Assembly (NCBI GenBank): GCA_964614655.1
Contig: CAZTPF010000004.1
Location: 38,955 to 102,954 of the forward strand
DNA from: Casp-actino8 sp964614655
GTDB lineage: Bacteria; Actinomycetota; Acidimicrobiia; Acidimicrobiales; Ilumatobacteraceae
Direction of reading: 5' to 3'
Length of the DNA stretch: 64,000 nt
This document shows, one piece after another, positions 38,640 through 47,852 of the stretch; the stretch's first letter is position 1, and each line of letters starts with the position of its first letter. The notes under the pieces are model-generated. The model ran no database searches, was not told the origin of the DNA, and saw only the letters and a program-made list of their open reading frames with translations. The position numbers and the translations under genes are program-made.

Positions 38640-40844
38640 TTAGTTCAGGATGCGGGAGGCGTCGTAGACGCCGTCGATCCGCTTGATCGTACGGATGACG
38701 CTCTCGAGGTGGCCGGCATCGGCCAACTCGAATTCGAAGCGCATCTTGGCCACGCGGTCGTTGCCGGTGTGGGTGCTGCAGGCGACGATGTTGACGTGTT
38801 GTTCGGAGAGGGCATTGGCGACGTCTCGCAGCAGACGAGACCGATCGAGAGCCATGACTTCGACCGCGGCCCGGAACACGGTCTCGGCCGACGAGCCGTC
38901 CCATTCGACGTCGACGAGTCGGGCCGCCTGGTCGGCGGCCAACGACTCGGCGTTCGAGCAATCGGAGCGATGCACGCTGACACCGCGGCCGCGGGTGAGG
39001 AACCCGATGATCTCGTCGCCGGGGACCGGGGTGCAGCATTTGGACAGGCGAACCACGGTGTCGTCGAATCCCTCGACGTGGACACCGTTGCGCGAACCGG
39101 AACGACGAAGTTCGTTCGGGTGCAGCACCGACATCGTCATCGTCGAATCGGGATCGGCGGTACGGAACCGCATGGCGATCTTCTGGGCCACGGTGCTCGC
39201 GCCGAGGTGGCCTTCTCCGACCGCGGCGAGGAGCGCTTCGGCGTCGACCAGACCGCAGGCGGCCGCCTCGTCGGCGACGTGATGACTCGACAGAACCTGG
39301 TTGGCGGGCAGTCGGGCGCCGCGTAGTTCTCGCGTCAGTTCCTCGCGTCCGCTCTCGATCGCGTCCTCACGACGCTCACGGGAGAACCACTGCTTGATCT
39401 TGTTCCGGGCACGGGGCGACGCCACGAAGTCGACCCACTCCTTGGAGGGGCTCGCGCTCTCGACTTTCGACGTGAAGATCTCGCACGTGTCACCGGATCG
39501 GAGACGATGATCGAGCGGTACGAGTCGTCCGTTGACGCGAGCGCCGATGCAGGCATTGCCGATCTCGGTGTGGACCGAGTAGGCGAAGTCGACGGGACAC
39601 GATTCGGGTGGAAGGGCGATCACGCGGCCCTTCGGGGTGAAGACGAAGATCTCGTCCTGATCGAGGTCGGTCTTCAGATTCTCCATGAACTGGGTCGGGT
39701 CGGCGACGTCGCTCTGCCAGTCGATGATCCGGTTCAACCAGTCGATGTCGGGAGTCTCACCCCCGGCCTTGTACGCCCAGTGGGCCGCCACTCCCCACTC
39801 GGCTCGCTGATGCATCTCGCGAGTGCGAATCTGGATCTCGAGTGGCTTGCCACCGGGTCCGATCACAGTGGTGTGGAGGCTCTGGTAGAGGTTGAACTTG
39901 GGCATGGCCACGTAGTCCTTGAAGCGGCCGACCACCGGTCGCCAATGTCCGTGGATGCAACCGAGGGCGGCGTAGCAATCCTTGACCGAGTCGACGACCA
40001 CTCGCACGGCCACGAGATCGAAGATCTCGTCGAATTCCTTGCCGCGCTGGATCATCTTTTCGTAGATGCTCCAGAGGTGTTTGCCGCGACCGGTCACATC
40101 GGCGGTGATGTTGAGGTCGGCGAGCTTCGAACGCACGTCGGCCATGGCCCGCGCGAGGTAGACGTCTCGTTCGGGGCTTCGGCTCGTGACGAGGTGATCG
40201 AGCTCGGCGTAGCGCTTGGGATACAACGACGCGAACGAAAGGTCTTCGAGTTGCTGCTTCAGTCCCTGCATGCCGAGTCGATGGGCCAGCGGAGCGTAGA
40301 TCTCGAGGGTCTCGTTGGCGATCCGGCGCTGTTTGTCGACCGGCATGGCGGCGATCGTTCGCATGTTGTGCAGACGATCGGCCAACTTGATGATCAGGAC
40401 CCGAAGATCCTTGGCCATGGCGACGAGCATCTTGCGCATGGTGGCGGCTTGCTGGGCCTCCTTGGAGTCGAACTGGATGCGCTCGAGCTTGGTGACACCG
40501 TCGACGATGGCCGCGACCTCGGCTCCGAACTCTCGCTCGACGTCGGCCACCGTGATCTCGGTGTCCTCGACGGCGTCGTGCAGCAGAGCGGCGACGATCG
40601 TCGTCTCGTCGAGACCGATGTCGGCGACGATCTTGGCCACCGCGATCGGATGGCTGATGTATCCCTCGCCGCTGCGTCGAGTCTGATCGGCGTGGGCGAG
40701 CCGGGCGATGTCGAACGCCTTGACCATCGCCGCACCCGACTCCTTGGGATGTCGACGTCGATACGACGTGAGAATCGGTGAGAAGTGGTCGTCGAGCGGC
40801 CCGTGTTGCCGACGCCAGGGAATGAGTCGGGTGACGGTCGACAT
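38640..40844 (-). CDS. relA: Bifunctional (p)ppGpp synthetase/hydrolase (Rel)
   Basis: 734 residues. Order of domains: HD hydrolase (SHPIAVAKIVADIGLDETTI, LLHDAVEDTE) at 60-200, synthetase with RFKDYVAMPKFNLYQSLHTT and EIQIRTREMHQRAEWGVAAH at about 250-380, TGS (RVIALPPESCPVDFAYS) near 420, then a zinc-finger/CC region and a C-terminal ACT domain ending the protein. The intact HD residues and synthetase loop predict both activities, so this is the single stringent-response enzyme of the lineage. The ATG at 40844 is 2 bases after the apt stop. Confidence 0.95.
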   Translation of the reverse strand: MSTVTRLIPWRRQHGPLDDHFSPILTSYRRRHPKESGAAMVKAFDIARLAHADQTRRSGEGYISHPIAVAKIVADIGLDETTIVAALLHDAVEDTEITVADVEREFGAEVAAIVDGVTKLERIQFDSKEAQQAATMRKMLVAMAKDLRVLIIKLADRLHNMRTIAAMPVDKQRRIANETLEIYAPLAHRLGMQGLKQQLEDLSFASLYPKRYAELDHLVTSRSPERDVYLARAMADVRSKLADLNITADVTGRGKHLWSIYEKMIQRGKEFDEIFDLVAVRVVVDSVKDCYAALGCIHGHWRPVVGRFKDYVAMPKFNLYQSLHTTVIGPGGKPLEIQIRTREMHQRAEWGVAAHWAYKAGGETPDIDWLNRIIDWQSDVADPTQFMENLKTDLDQDEIFVFTPKGRVIALPPESCPVDFAYSVHTEIGNACIGARVNGRLVPLDHRLRSGDTCEIFTSKVESASPSKEWVDFVASPRARNKIKQWFSRERREDAIESGREELTRELRGARLPANQVLSSHHVADEAAACGLVDAEALLAAVGEGHLGASTVAQKIAMRFRTADPDSTMTMSVLHPNELRRSGSRNGVHVEGFDDTVVRLSKCCTPVPGDEIIGFLTRGRGVSVHRSDCSNAESLAADQAARLVDVEWDGSSAETVFRAAVEVMALDRSRLLRDVANALSEQHVNIVACSTHTGNDRVAKMRFEFELADAGHLESVIRTIKRIDGVYDASRILN

Positions 40845-40846
40845 GG

Positions 40847-41368
40847 TCAGTACGTGAGGAGAGATTCGACTCGGTGGGAGCCGAGACGGGACCGTCCGCC
40901 GAGGGCGTCGAGCTCGAGCAGGAAACCCACACCGACCACGTCGGCGCCCAGAGTCTCGGCGAGGCGACAGGTGGCGGCTGCCGTTCCGCCGGTGGCCAAC
41001 ACGTCGTCGACGACGAGGATCCGCTCCCCCGGATGAATGGCGTCGCGATGGATCTCGAGTTTGTCGGTGCCGTACTCGAGTTCGTATTCCTCGCGTACGA
41101 CGGCCCACGGAAGCTTGCCGGCCTTGCGAACCGGGACGAAACCGGCTTCCAGGGCCACGGCGATCGGAGCACCGAAGATGAATCCACGAGCTTCGATCCC
41201 GATGACCCGATCGATCACGACGTCGGAGAAGCGGTCGGCCAACGACGAGGTCGCGAAGGCGAGGGCCTTCCCGTTGCCGAGAAGAGGTGTGATGTCTCGA
41301 AACGTGACCCCGGGCTGGGGGTAGTCGGGAATCGCCCGAATGAACTCCGGTAACGATTCGACGCTCAT
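40847..41368 (-). CDS. apt: Adenine phosphoribosyltransferase
   Basis: 173 residues. The PRPP-binding motif ERILVVDDVLATGGTAAA is textbook, preceded by GIEARGFIFGAPIAVALEA, the APRT-specific flap. It salvages adenine to AMP. TAGTCT, 6 bases before the ATG, also contains the stop codon of secF, so secF ends within the apt promoter. Order secD-secF-apt-rel matches M. tuberculosis. Confidence 0.95.
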   Translation of the reverse strand: MSVESLPEFIRAIPDYPQPGVTFRDITPLLGNGKALAFATSSLADRFSDVVIDRVIGIEARGFIFGAPIAVALEAGFVPVRKAGKLPWAVVREEYELEYGTDKLEIHRDAIHPGERILVVDDVLATGGTAAATCRLAETLGADVVGVGFLLELDALGGRSRLGSHRVESLLTY

Positions 41369-41374
41369 GATCTC

Positions 41375-41380
41375 AGACTA
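41375..41380 (-). promoter_or_regulatory. Leaderless -10 of apt, containing the secF stop codon
   Basis: TAGTCT on the minus strand, 6 bases before the ATG at 41368. Its first three bases (41380-41378) are the TAG stop of secF. Confidence 0.5.
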
Positions 41381-42508
41381 CCGACGTCGCTTCTTGCGGG
41401 GTCGGGGCGGATGGGTGAGCACGGCCGTCGGAGATTCGGCACGACCGGCCATCGGGACTCCCTCGGTCGCCTCCACTCGCCGAGCGGCCCGGGCCCCCGA
41501 CGGCAGACCCGACACGACCATGGTCCGCAGGGCCTCGCCGGTGCTGTGCGGTCCGACGAGCGAGGCGAACTTGGCCTCCCGACGCTTCAGGAGGGCGACG
41601 AGCGGTGTGGCGACGAAGAGAGACGAATAGGCGCCGGTGAGCATGCCGACCAGGAGGGCGATGGCGAACTCGCGAAGCGTCACGGCCCCGAAGACTCCGG
41701 ACCCGAGGATGAGCAGAGAGAGGACCGGCAGCAACGACGAGATGCTCGTGTTGATCGAGCGCATCAGGACCTGGTTGGTCGAGACGTTGACGATGTCGGC
41801 GATCTGCATTCGGGTGCCGGCGAAATGCTTCACGTTGTCCTGGACCTTGTCGAACACGACGATGGTGTCGTACAGCGAGTAGCCGAGAATGGTGAGGAAG
41901 GCGACGACGGTGGCCGGAGTGACTTCGAATTGGAGGACCGAGTACACGCCGACGCTGATGATCACGTCGTGGGCCATGGCGACGATGGCGGCCAGCGCCA
42001 TCCGCCATTCGAAACGCCACGAGATGTAGATCGTCACCAGAACGAGGAAGATGACGAGGGCCCGGACGGCCTTCTCAGTGATGGCCCGACCCCACGACGA
42101 GCTGACCGATGTGACCGACACATCGGCGGATGCGACGCCGGCCGTGGTCGCCAACGCGTTCTGGACGGCCTCGGTGACGTCGGCCGGCTGATCGGCGACC
42201 TGGATTCGCACCGTCTCTTCGCTGGCGTTCGACAACTTCTGGATCTTGGCGTTGGCCGGGTCGAGACCGTTGTCGCGGAGCACGTCTCGAGCGACGTCGA
42301 CGTCCATGGTGGCGGTGGCCGGGACCTGCCAGGCCACACCACCTTCGAAGTCGAGTCCGAGTTCGAGTCCGCGGGTGAAGAGCGACACCAACGAGACGAC
42401 GAGAAGAACGAGGGACACCGTGAAACCACGTCGACGACGACCGTAGAAGTCGACAGCTGTCTCACCGCGGAACAGGCGGCCGAAGGGCGAACGGCTGCTC
42501 GTGGTCAT
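41378..42508 (-). CDS. secF: Protein translocase subunit SecF
   Basis: 376 residues. Six membrane segments are expected; the N-terminal FTVSLVLLVVSLVSLF and the family-typical GLELGLDFEGGVAWQVP start the protein. The characteristic C-terminal segments include ISVGVYSVLQFEVTPATVVA, LTILGYSLYDTIVVFDKV and MRSINTSISSLLPVL. With SecD it uses the proton gradient to pull exported proteins across the membrane. Its ATG overlaps the secD stop (ATGA). The C-terminal tail is basic (PRPRKKRRR). Confidence 0.95.
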   Translation of the reverse strand: MTTSSRSPFGRLFRGETAVDFYGRRRRGFTVSLVLLVVSLVSLFTRGLELGLDFEGGVAWQVPATATMDVDVARDVLRDNGLDPANAKIQKLSNASEETVRIQVADQPADVTEAVQNALATTAGVASADVSVTSVSSSWGRAITEKAVRALVIFLVLVTIYISWRFEWRMALAAIVAMAHDVIISVGVYSVLQFEVTPATVVAFLTILGYSLYDTIVVFDKVQDNVKHFAGTRMQIADIVNVSTNQVLMRSINTSISSLLPVLSLLILGSGVFGAVTLREFAIALLVGMLTGAYSSLFVATPLVALLKRREAKFASLVGPHSTGEALRTMVVSGLPSGARAARRVEATEGVPMAGRAESPTAVLTHPPRPRKKRRR

Positions 42509-44254
42509 GACGCACCCCCTGCCGGAGTCTTGATACCGAAGGCGCCCCGACGGCCGACACGGCCGCTACGGGCGAGGAGCAACATCGTCGGGCGAGTGAA
42601 GAACCAGGCCACCACCAGATCGGTGAGGGTGGCGAGGCCGAGGAAGAAGGCGAAGCCTCGCACCGACCCGACCGTCAGGTACCACAGAGTGAAAGCCGCC
42701 AGGAGCGAAACCGTGTCGGCGGCGACGATCGTGCGCCACGTCGACTTGAAACCTCGTTCGGCCGAATTGCGCAGAGAGCGACCGGCCTTCACTTCGTCCT
42801 TCAGCTTCTCGAAGAAGACGACGTAGGAGTCGATCGTGATACCGACCGACACGATGATTCCGGCTGCCCCGGCGAGGCTGAGAGCGAGCCCGCTCGACGC
42901 CGACAGGAAGGTGATGACGTTCCAGAGAATGCCGGCCGAGACGAGGAGACCGCCGACCACCACGAGAGCCAGGGTGCGGTAGTAGAGGATCATGAACAGG
43001 AGGACGAGCGCGATGCCGATCAGTCCGGCCACCAAAGTTGCCCTCAGCGAGTCCTCGCCAAGGGTCGGTGACACAGTCTGAACGGCTTGGACCTCGAGGC
43101 GGACGGGAAGGGCGCCGCTCTTCAGCACTCGGGCCAGATCCTTGGCCTCGGATTCCCTGAAGTTGCCGGTGATGTCGACACCGCCACTGAACGACGGCTG
43201 ATTGACGGTGGGGGCCGACTGGACGACTCCGTCGAGCACGATCGCCATCCGTCGTGTCGGGCACGAACCGGTGCCGCTGAAGCATTGCGACGCTCCGATG
43301 TTCCAGAGGTCTTCGCCCCCGGATCCTCTCTTCAAGGTGACGCGCACTCCCCAACCGCCTTGGATGATGTCGGCAGTCGCGTCGCTGTTGAACACTTCGC
43401 CCGTCGCGAAGGCCGGTCCGAGTTGGTAGACCTCGGTGCCGTCGATGTTCTGAACGATGACCGCGGCCGTGGGGTCGTTCGGATCACCGGATATCGGTTG
43501 GGCCGCCACGTCGGCGAATTCGGAGGCCGGATCGGGAAGGACTGTCTCGGAGCCATCTGTCCCGGGAACGTCCTCGGTTGCGCCGTCGGGCGATGTCGCA
43601 TCGTCGGACGGCGCTTCATCGGTTGTTGCCTCGTCCGGTGCTGCGTCGCCAGTCGTGNNNNNNNNNNNNNNNNNNNNNNNNNNNNNNNNNNNNNNNNNNN
43701 NNNNNNNNNNNNNNNNNNNNNNNNNNNNNNNNNNNNNNNNNNNNNNNNNNNNNNNNNGTCGTGTCGGGTGTCGTGTCGGGTGTCGTGGCGGCGGGGATCG
43801 AACGCGACGGACCGGGAGCCGCAGTCGTGTCCGGTGTCGTCTCCGGAATCGCGTCGGTCGTCCCGCCGGTCGACGCATCCGGAGCCAGTTCGGTCCCAGG
43901 AGCGATCGGTGCGGCGCTCAGAACTGGACGTAGCAAGACAGCTCCGGTGACCTGAACCAGCCGAATCGCTTCGTCCTGATTGTCGACACCGGGAAGATTG
44001 ACCACGACTGCCTCGCCCTGGCGAATGATCTCCGGTTCGGCGACACCGAGCGCATCGACCCGCTCGCGAATGCGTTCGACGGCCACGTCGAGGCTCTCGG
44101 AGTTGTAGTCACCGACCGGCTCCTGGGTGACGGACACCCCGCCCTGCAGGTCGAGTCCGAGGGCGATCTCGTTACCGGCCGAGAGATTGCCGACGAGTGC
44201 AAGGAGCACGACGGCCACCAGGCCGACCGCCGATCCGACGAGACGACGGGTCAT
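42505..44254 (-). CDS. secD: Protein translocase subunit SecD, interrupted by an assembly gap
   Basis: Readable as about 165 residues from ATG 44254 plus about 384 residues after the gap. N-terminal membrane segment and GLDLQGGVSVTQEPVG, RIRERVDALGVAEPEI; the C-terminal half has the SecD block ISGGVDITGNFRESEA-like and membrane segments with GSVRGFAFFLGLATLTDLVVA. Between them lies an unusually long Thr/Pro/Asp/Ala linker that includes tandem TPDT (12-bp) repeats and the 100-N gap; frames on both sides fit if the missing length is a multiple of 3. The linker sits in the extracytoplasmic region. Confidence 0.9.
43658..43757. other. Assembly gap (100 N) inside secD
   Basis: Exactly 100 N. The flanking reading frames of secD differ by one base if 100 is taken literally, so the true missing length must be a multiple of 3. 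Confidence 0.95.
43758..43785 (-). repeat. 12-bp minisatellite encoding TPDT in secD
   Basis: On the minus strand ACACCCGACACG repeats in tandem next to the gap, encoding Thr-Pro-Asp-Thr. The repeat probably collapsed during assembly. Confidence 0.65.
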
Positions 44255-44625
44255 GACGACGACTTGCCGTCACCCTCGTCGGCGGAACCGGCGTCGGAGG
44301 ACGCCTCGACCACCTTGCGGGCGATGGCCGCACGCGAAATCCGAATCTCGACGTCGTCGGCGATCGACAACCAGACCGTGTCACCATCCATGGCCGTCAC
44401 GAAGCCGTACATGCCCGACGTGGTGAGGACCTCGTCACCCTCGGTGATCGAACGCTGAAGGTCGGCGGTCTGACGCATGCGACGTCGCTGAGGGCGGATC
44501 ATCAAGAAGTACATCGCAGCACCGATGAGTCCGAAGAACACCAGCGTGAAGACGAAACTGCCGCCGGCGTTGTCGTTGGTCTCGGCGGCGGACCGCACGA
44601 GTGTGGAGACGAGGGGTGAGGGCAT
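44251..44625 (-). CDS. yajC: Preprotein translocase subunit YajC
   Basis: 124 residues. One membrane segment (FVFTLVFFGLIGAAMYFLMI) followed by RPQRRRMRQ, the family-typical cytoplasmic RPQxKR sequence, and EGDEVLTTSGMYGFVTAMDG. It associates with SecDF. The stop overlaps secD's start (ATGA). A -10 (TAGCAT at 44670-44675) lies about 45 bases upstream. The tail is Ser/Asp-rich. Confidence 0.93.
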   Translation of the reverse strand: MPSPLVSTLVRSAAETNDNAGGSFVFTLVFFGLIGAAMYFLMIRPQRRRMRQTADLQRSITEGDEVLTTSGMYGFVTAMDGDTVWLSIADDVEIRISRAAIARKVVEASSDAGSADEGDGKSSS

Positions 44626-44669
44626 GGAGGGCTCGGAACTTTCTCGGAACTGGGGAAACGACCGTCGGA

Positions 44670-44675
44670 ATGCTA
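44670..44675 (-). promoter_or_regulatory. -10 element of the yajC-secD-secF operon
   Basis: TAGCAT on the minus strand, giving a leader of about 38 bases. The region between yajC and tgt (44626-44718) also contains the direct repeat CTCGGAACT twice. Confidence 0.35.
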
Positions 44676-44718
44676 GTGCCGATCGGTGCGGTTCGCGGGA
44701 TCATCGCGTGTCGGCTGG

Positions 44719-45816
44719 TCAGCCCCACACGTCGAGAACGGCCTGGCGAAAAGCCGAGAATCGAGCCTCGGCGATGGCCGAGCGCATTCCGTCCACGAGG
44801 TGGAAGGTCCATGCGATGTTGTGCCACGAGACGAGCCGAGAGGCCGAGGGTTCGTTCACCTGGAACAGGTGGCGCAGATACCCGATGCTGTGACGAGCGC
44901 ACACGTCGCAGGGACACGTCGGATCGAGGGGTTCTTCGGACAGGGCGTGGCGTGCGTTTTTGACGTGGACACGGCCGATGGAGGTGAGAGCCGTTCCGTG
45001 TCGCCCGAGTCGGGTCTGCATCACGCAGTCGAATTGGTCGACTCCGAGCGCCACCGCTTCGACGAGTGACGCCGGATCGCCCACCCCCATCAGGTAACGG
45101 GGCCGATCCGACGGGAGCAGCTCGACGGCGGCGGCCAGAGCCGGGACCATCTGCTCGCGCGTTTCGCCGACCGAGAGACCCCCGATCCCGTACCCGTCGA
45201 ACTCGAGGTCGCTCACGATCTGTGCGCTGAGTCGACGACGCTTCGGATCGATGCCGCCTTGGACGATTCCGAAGAGCGACTGGTCGGTCCGGGTGTGGAC
45301 CGCGCGTCCACGAACGGCCCAGGCGTGCGTTCGACGCATGGCGTCGTCGACGACGTCGTCGGTCGAGGGCAGCGGTGGGCAGACGTCGAGAATCATCTGG
45401 ATGTCGGCGCCCAACTTCTGCTGGACGTCGACGGCGAGTTCGGGTGTGAATCGATGACGGCTGCCGTCGTACGTGCTCTTGAAGGTCACACCATCGTCGT
45501 CGACCTTCGGCTCGAGGGAGAAGATCTGGAAGCCGCCCGAGTCGGTGAGGGTCAGGCCGTTCCAGCCGGTGAAACGGCCGAGACCACCGAAATGAGCCAC
45601 GGTGTCCGCACCCGGTCGCAACATGAGGTGGTAGGTGTTCCCGAGGACGATCTGGGCGCCGAGAGCCTCGTAATCGGCGGCACTCAAGTATTTGACGGCC
45701 GCTCGTGTTCCGACCGGCATGAAACAGGGTGTGACGTAGGAGCCACGCGCCGTCGTGGCGACACCGGTGCGAGCGGCGCCGTCGGTGGCCGTGGTGTCGA
45801 AGCGGACCGGGAACAT
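44719..45816 (-). CDS. tgt: tRNA-guanine transglycosylase
   Basis: 365 residues. The enzyme exchanges guanine 34 for preQ1 in tRNAs with GUN anticodons. Visible: LTDSGGFQIFSL (base-binding Asp), DVCPPLPSTDD, GIGGLSVGETREQM and a C-terminal zinc site with CPCDVCARHS and a distal His. With queA directly upstream (overlap TGATG), queuosine modification is implied. M. tuberculosis, as far as I recall, has no equivalent pair here. Confidence 0.95.
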   Translation of the reverse strand: MFPVRFDTTATDGAARTGVATTARGSYVTPCFMPVGTRAAVKYLSAADYEALGAQIVLGNTYHLMLRPGADTVAHFGGLGRFTGWNGLTLTDSGGFQIFSLEPKVDDDGVTFKSTYDGSRHRFTPELAVDVQQKLGADIQMILDVCPPLPSTDDVVDDAMRRTHAWAVRGRAVHTRTDQSLFGIVQGGIDPKRRRLSAQIVSDLEFDGYGIGGLSVGETREQMVPALAAAVELLPSDRPRYLMGVGDPASLVEAVALGVDQFDCVMQTRLGRHGTALTSIGRVHVKNARHALSEEPLDPTCPCDVCARHSIGYLRHLFQVNEPSASRLVSWHNIAWTFHLVDGMRSAIAEARFSAFRQAVLDVWG

Positions 45817-46835
45817 CAGGAAGCGTGCCGATCGAGGAGCATGGCGTCTCCGAAGGAGAGGAATCGATAGTGCGCGTCGAGCGCGACGTCGTAGAGATCA
45901 CGCCAGCGACTCCCGACGAAGGCGTCGATCATGAGGAGCAGAGTGGTGCGTGGCATGTGGAAGTTGGTCATCATGACGTCGACTCGCTTCCAGTCGTATC
46001 CGCGATGGATGAACAGATCGGTGCGACCAGTCGTACGGCCGGTGGTGAAAGCCGTCTCGATCGTACGCACACTCGTCGTTCCGACGGCGACCACTCGCTC
46101 GGCGGTCGAGATCCGTTCGAGGGTCGGCTCGTCGACGTTGAACGACTCCGAGTGGATCACGTGGTCTCGGGGATCGTCGACCGACACCGGTTTGAAGGTG
46201 TCGAGTCCGACGACGAGTTCGACCCGGGCGACGTCGATCGAGGCGTCGTGCAGGCGGGCCATCAGTTCGGGAGTGAGGTGCAACCCGGCCGTGGGCGCGG
46301 CTGACGAGGCCGAGCGACGTGAATAGACCGTCTGATATCGATCAGGATTCTCGACGGGAGCGGTGATGTACGGCGGAAGCGGCATCTCCCCCAGGCGGTC
46401 GAGCGTCGTTTCGACCGGTTCGGAGCCGAGGAATTCGACGACGAACACATCGGGGTCGTCGCCGCGCCCGAGGAATCTCAGGACCTCGTGCCCAGCGCGG
46501 TCGACGAGTGGCTCGCCGTTCTTCAATCGTCCACCTGGTCGAACGAGGGCCGTCCACTGTCGGCCGTCGAGAGGTTCGAGGACGAGCACCTCGGTGCGTC
46601 CACCACTGCGGCGAGCCAGATGAAGGCGAGCCGGCAGAACTCGGGTGTCGTTGACGACGAGGAGATCACCAGCGCGGAGCAGTTCGGGGAGATCACGGAC
46701 GTGTCGGTGCTCGTACTGCACCGATGAGGCCGAGGTCCCACGATCGACCAGAAGTCGGGCTGCGTCTCGAGGTTCGCAGGGCAACTGGGCGATGCGAGCC
46801 TCGGGTAGCTCGTAGTCGAAATCGGACGTGCGCAC
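45816..46835 (-). CDS. queA: S-adenosylmethionine:tRNA ribosyltransferase-isomerase
   Basis: 339 residues. QueA transfers the ribosyl moiety of SAM to preQ1-tRNA. The family N-terminus DFDYELPEARIAQLPCEPRD, GDLLVVNDTRVLPARL, SSAAPTAGLHLTPELM and TNFHMPRTTLLLMIDAF are all visible. The GTG start lies 3 bases after the ruvB stop, and its end overlaps tgt, in the order ruvB-queA-tgt-yajC known from other bacteria. Confidence 0.95.
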   Translation of the reverse strand: MRTSDFDYELPEARIAQLPCEPRDAARLLVDRGTSASSVQYEHRHVRDLPELLRAGDLLVVNDTRVLPARLHLARRSGGRTEVLVLEPLDGRQWTALVRPGGRLKNGEPLVDRAGHEVLRFLGRGDDPDVFVVEFLGSEPVETTLDRLGEMPLPPYITAPVENPDRYQTVYSRRSASSAAPTAGLHLTPELMARLHDASIDVARVELVVGLDTFKPVSVDDPRDHVIHSESFNVDEPTLERISTAERVVAVGTTSVRTIETAFTTGRTTGRTDLFIHRGYDWKRVDVMMTNFHMPRTTLLLMIDAFVGSRWRDLYDVALDAHYRFLSFGDAMLLDRHAS

Positions 46836-46838
46836 GTG

Positions 46839-47852
46839 TCAGAGGAGCCGTGGTTGATCGGCCGGCACCGGGAGACCGAGATGCTGCCAGGCCGAAGCCA
46901 TGGCCACGCGTCCGCGGGGCGTTCGGGCCAGAAGTCCGCGTTGGATGAGAAAGGGCTCGTAGACGTCTTCGACGGTCTCGGGTTGTTCCCCGATCGCAAT
47001 GGCGAGAGTCGACAGTCCGACCGGCCCGCCGGAGAACTGCTGGCAAATCGTGCTCAGGATCAGGCGATCGACCTTGTCGAGTCCGCCGCTGTCGACACCG
47101 AAGACCGCCAAACCGCGGTCGGCGACCGAACCGTCGATCTCGTCGTGCCCGTCGACTTCGGCGAAATCTCGTACTCGGCGCAGGAGGCGATTGGCGATGC
47201 GCGGGGTGCCGCGACTACGTCGGGCGATCTCGCGAGCTCCGTCGTCGGTGGTGGCCACCTGAAGTATCTCGGCGGCCCGTGACACGATCGCCGTGAGCTC
47301 GGTGTCGTCGTAGTACTCGAGACGTGCGACCAGTCCGAAACGATCGCGCAGTGGACCGGTGATCATTCCGGTACGGGTGGTGGCGCCGACCAGGGTGAAG
47401 CGCGGCAACGTGAGTCGGATACTGGAAGCCGCCGGACCCTTGCCCACCACGATGTCGATCTGGAAGTCCTCCATGGCCGGATACAGGATCTCCTCCACCG
47501 TGCGACTGAGGCGGTGGATCTCGTCGATGAACAGCACGTCGCCTTCCTCGAGAGACGTGAGTATCGCGGCCAGATCCCCGGCCCGTTCGAGAGCGGGTCC
47601 GGAGGTGACGTGCAGCCGGGTGCCCATCTCGGCCGCGATGATGACCGACAAGGTGGTCTTGCCGAGGCCGGGGGGACCAGCGAACAGCAGATGGTCGACG
47701 GCTTCGTGTCGACGGCGAGCGGCTTCGAGGACGATCGACAGTTTCTCGCGAAGTTCGGATTGGCCGACGAACTCGTCGAGACGACGGGGTCGAAGGCCGA
47801 CGTCGTCGTTTTCGTCGCTGGCCGTTCGCGGATCGAGGAATTCGTCACGCAC
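46839..47852 (-). CDS. ruvB: Holliday junction branch-migration ATPase RuvB
   Basis: 337 residues. Motor of branch migration. LRPRRLDEFVGQSELREKL, Walker A GPPGLGKTTLS, Walker B DVLFIDEIHRL, then the sensor GATTRTGMITGPLRDRFG. The C-terminal winged helix ends with FLIQRGLLARTPRGR. Its start overlaps the ruvA stop by 8 bases. Confidence 0.97.
   Translation of the reverse strand: MRDEFLDPRTASDENDDVGLRPRRLDEFVGQSELREKLSIVLEAARRRHEAVDHLLFAGPPGLGKTTLSVIIAAEMGTRLHVTSGPALERAGDLAAILTSLEEGDVLFIDEIHRLSRTVEEILYPAMEDFQIDIVVGKGPAASSIRLTLPRFTLVGATTRTGMITGPLRDRFGLVARLEYYDDTELTAIVSRAAEILQVATTDDGAREIARRSRGTPRIANRLLRRVRDFAEVDGHDEIDGSVADRGLAVFGVDSGGLDKVDRLILSTICQQFSGGPVGLSTLAIAIGEQPETVEDVYEPFLIQRGLLARTPRGRVAMASAWQHLGLPVPADQPRLL

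Noticed and set aside
37300..39039. Upstream extension of the aspS frame to over 1100 codons
   Set aside because: It overlaps hisS completely; the ATG at 37299 gives the standard AspRS start and length.
37341..39326. Long plus-strand open frame opposite hisS and relA
   Set aside because: Antisense to two certain genes; composition is a mirror of their codons and no family motif is visible.
39507..40781. Plus-strand frame opposite relA
   Set aside because: Antisense shadow; the minus-strand relA domains are unmistakable.
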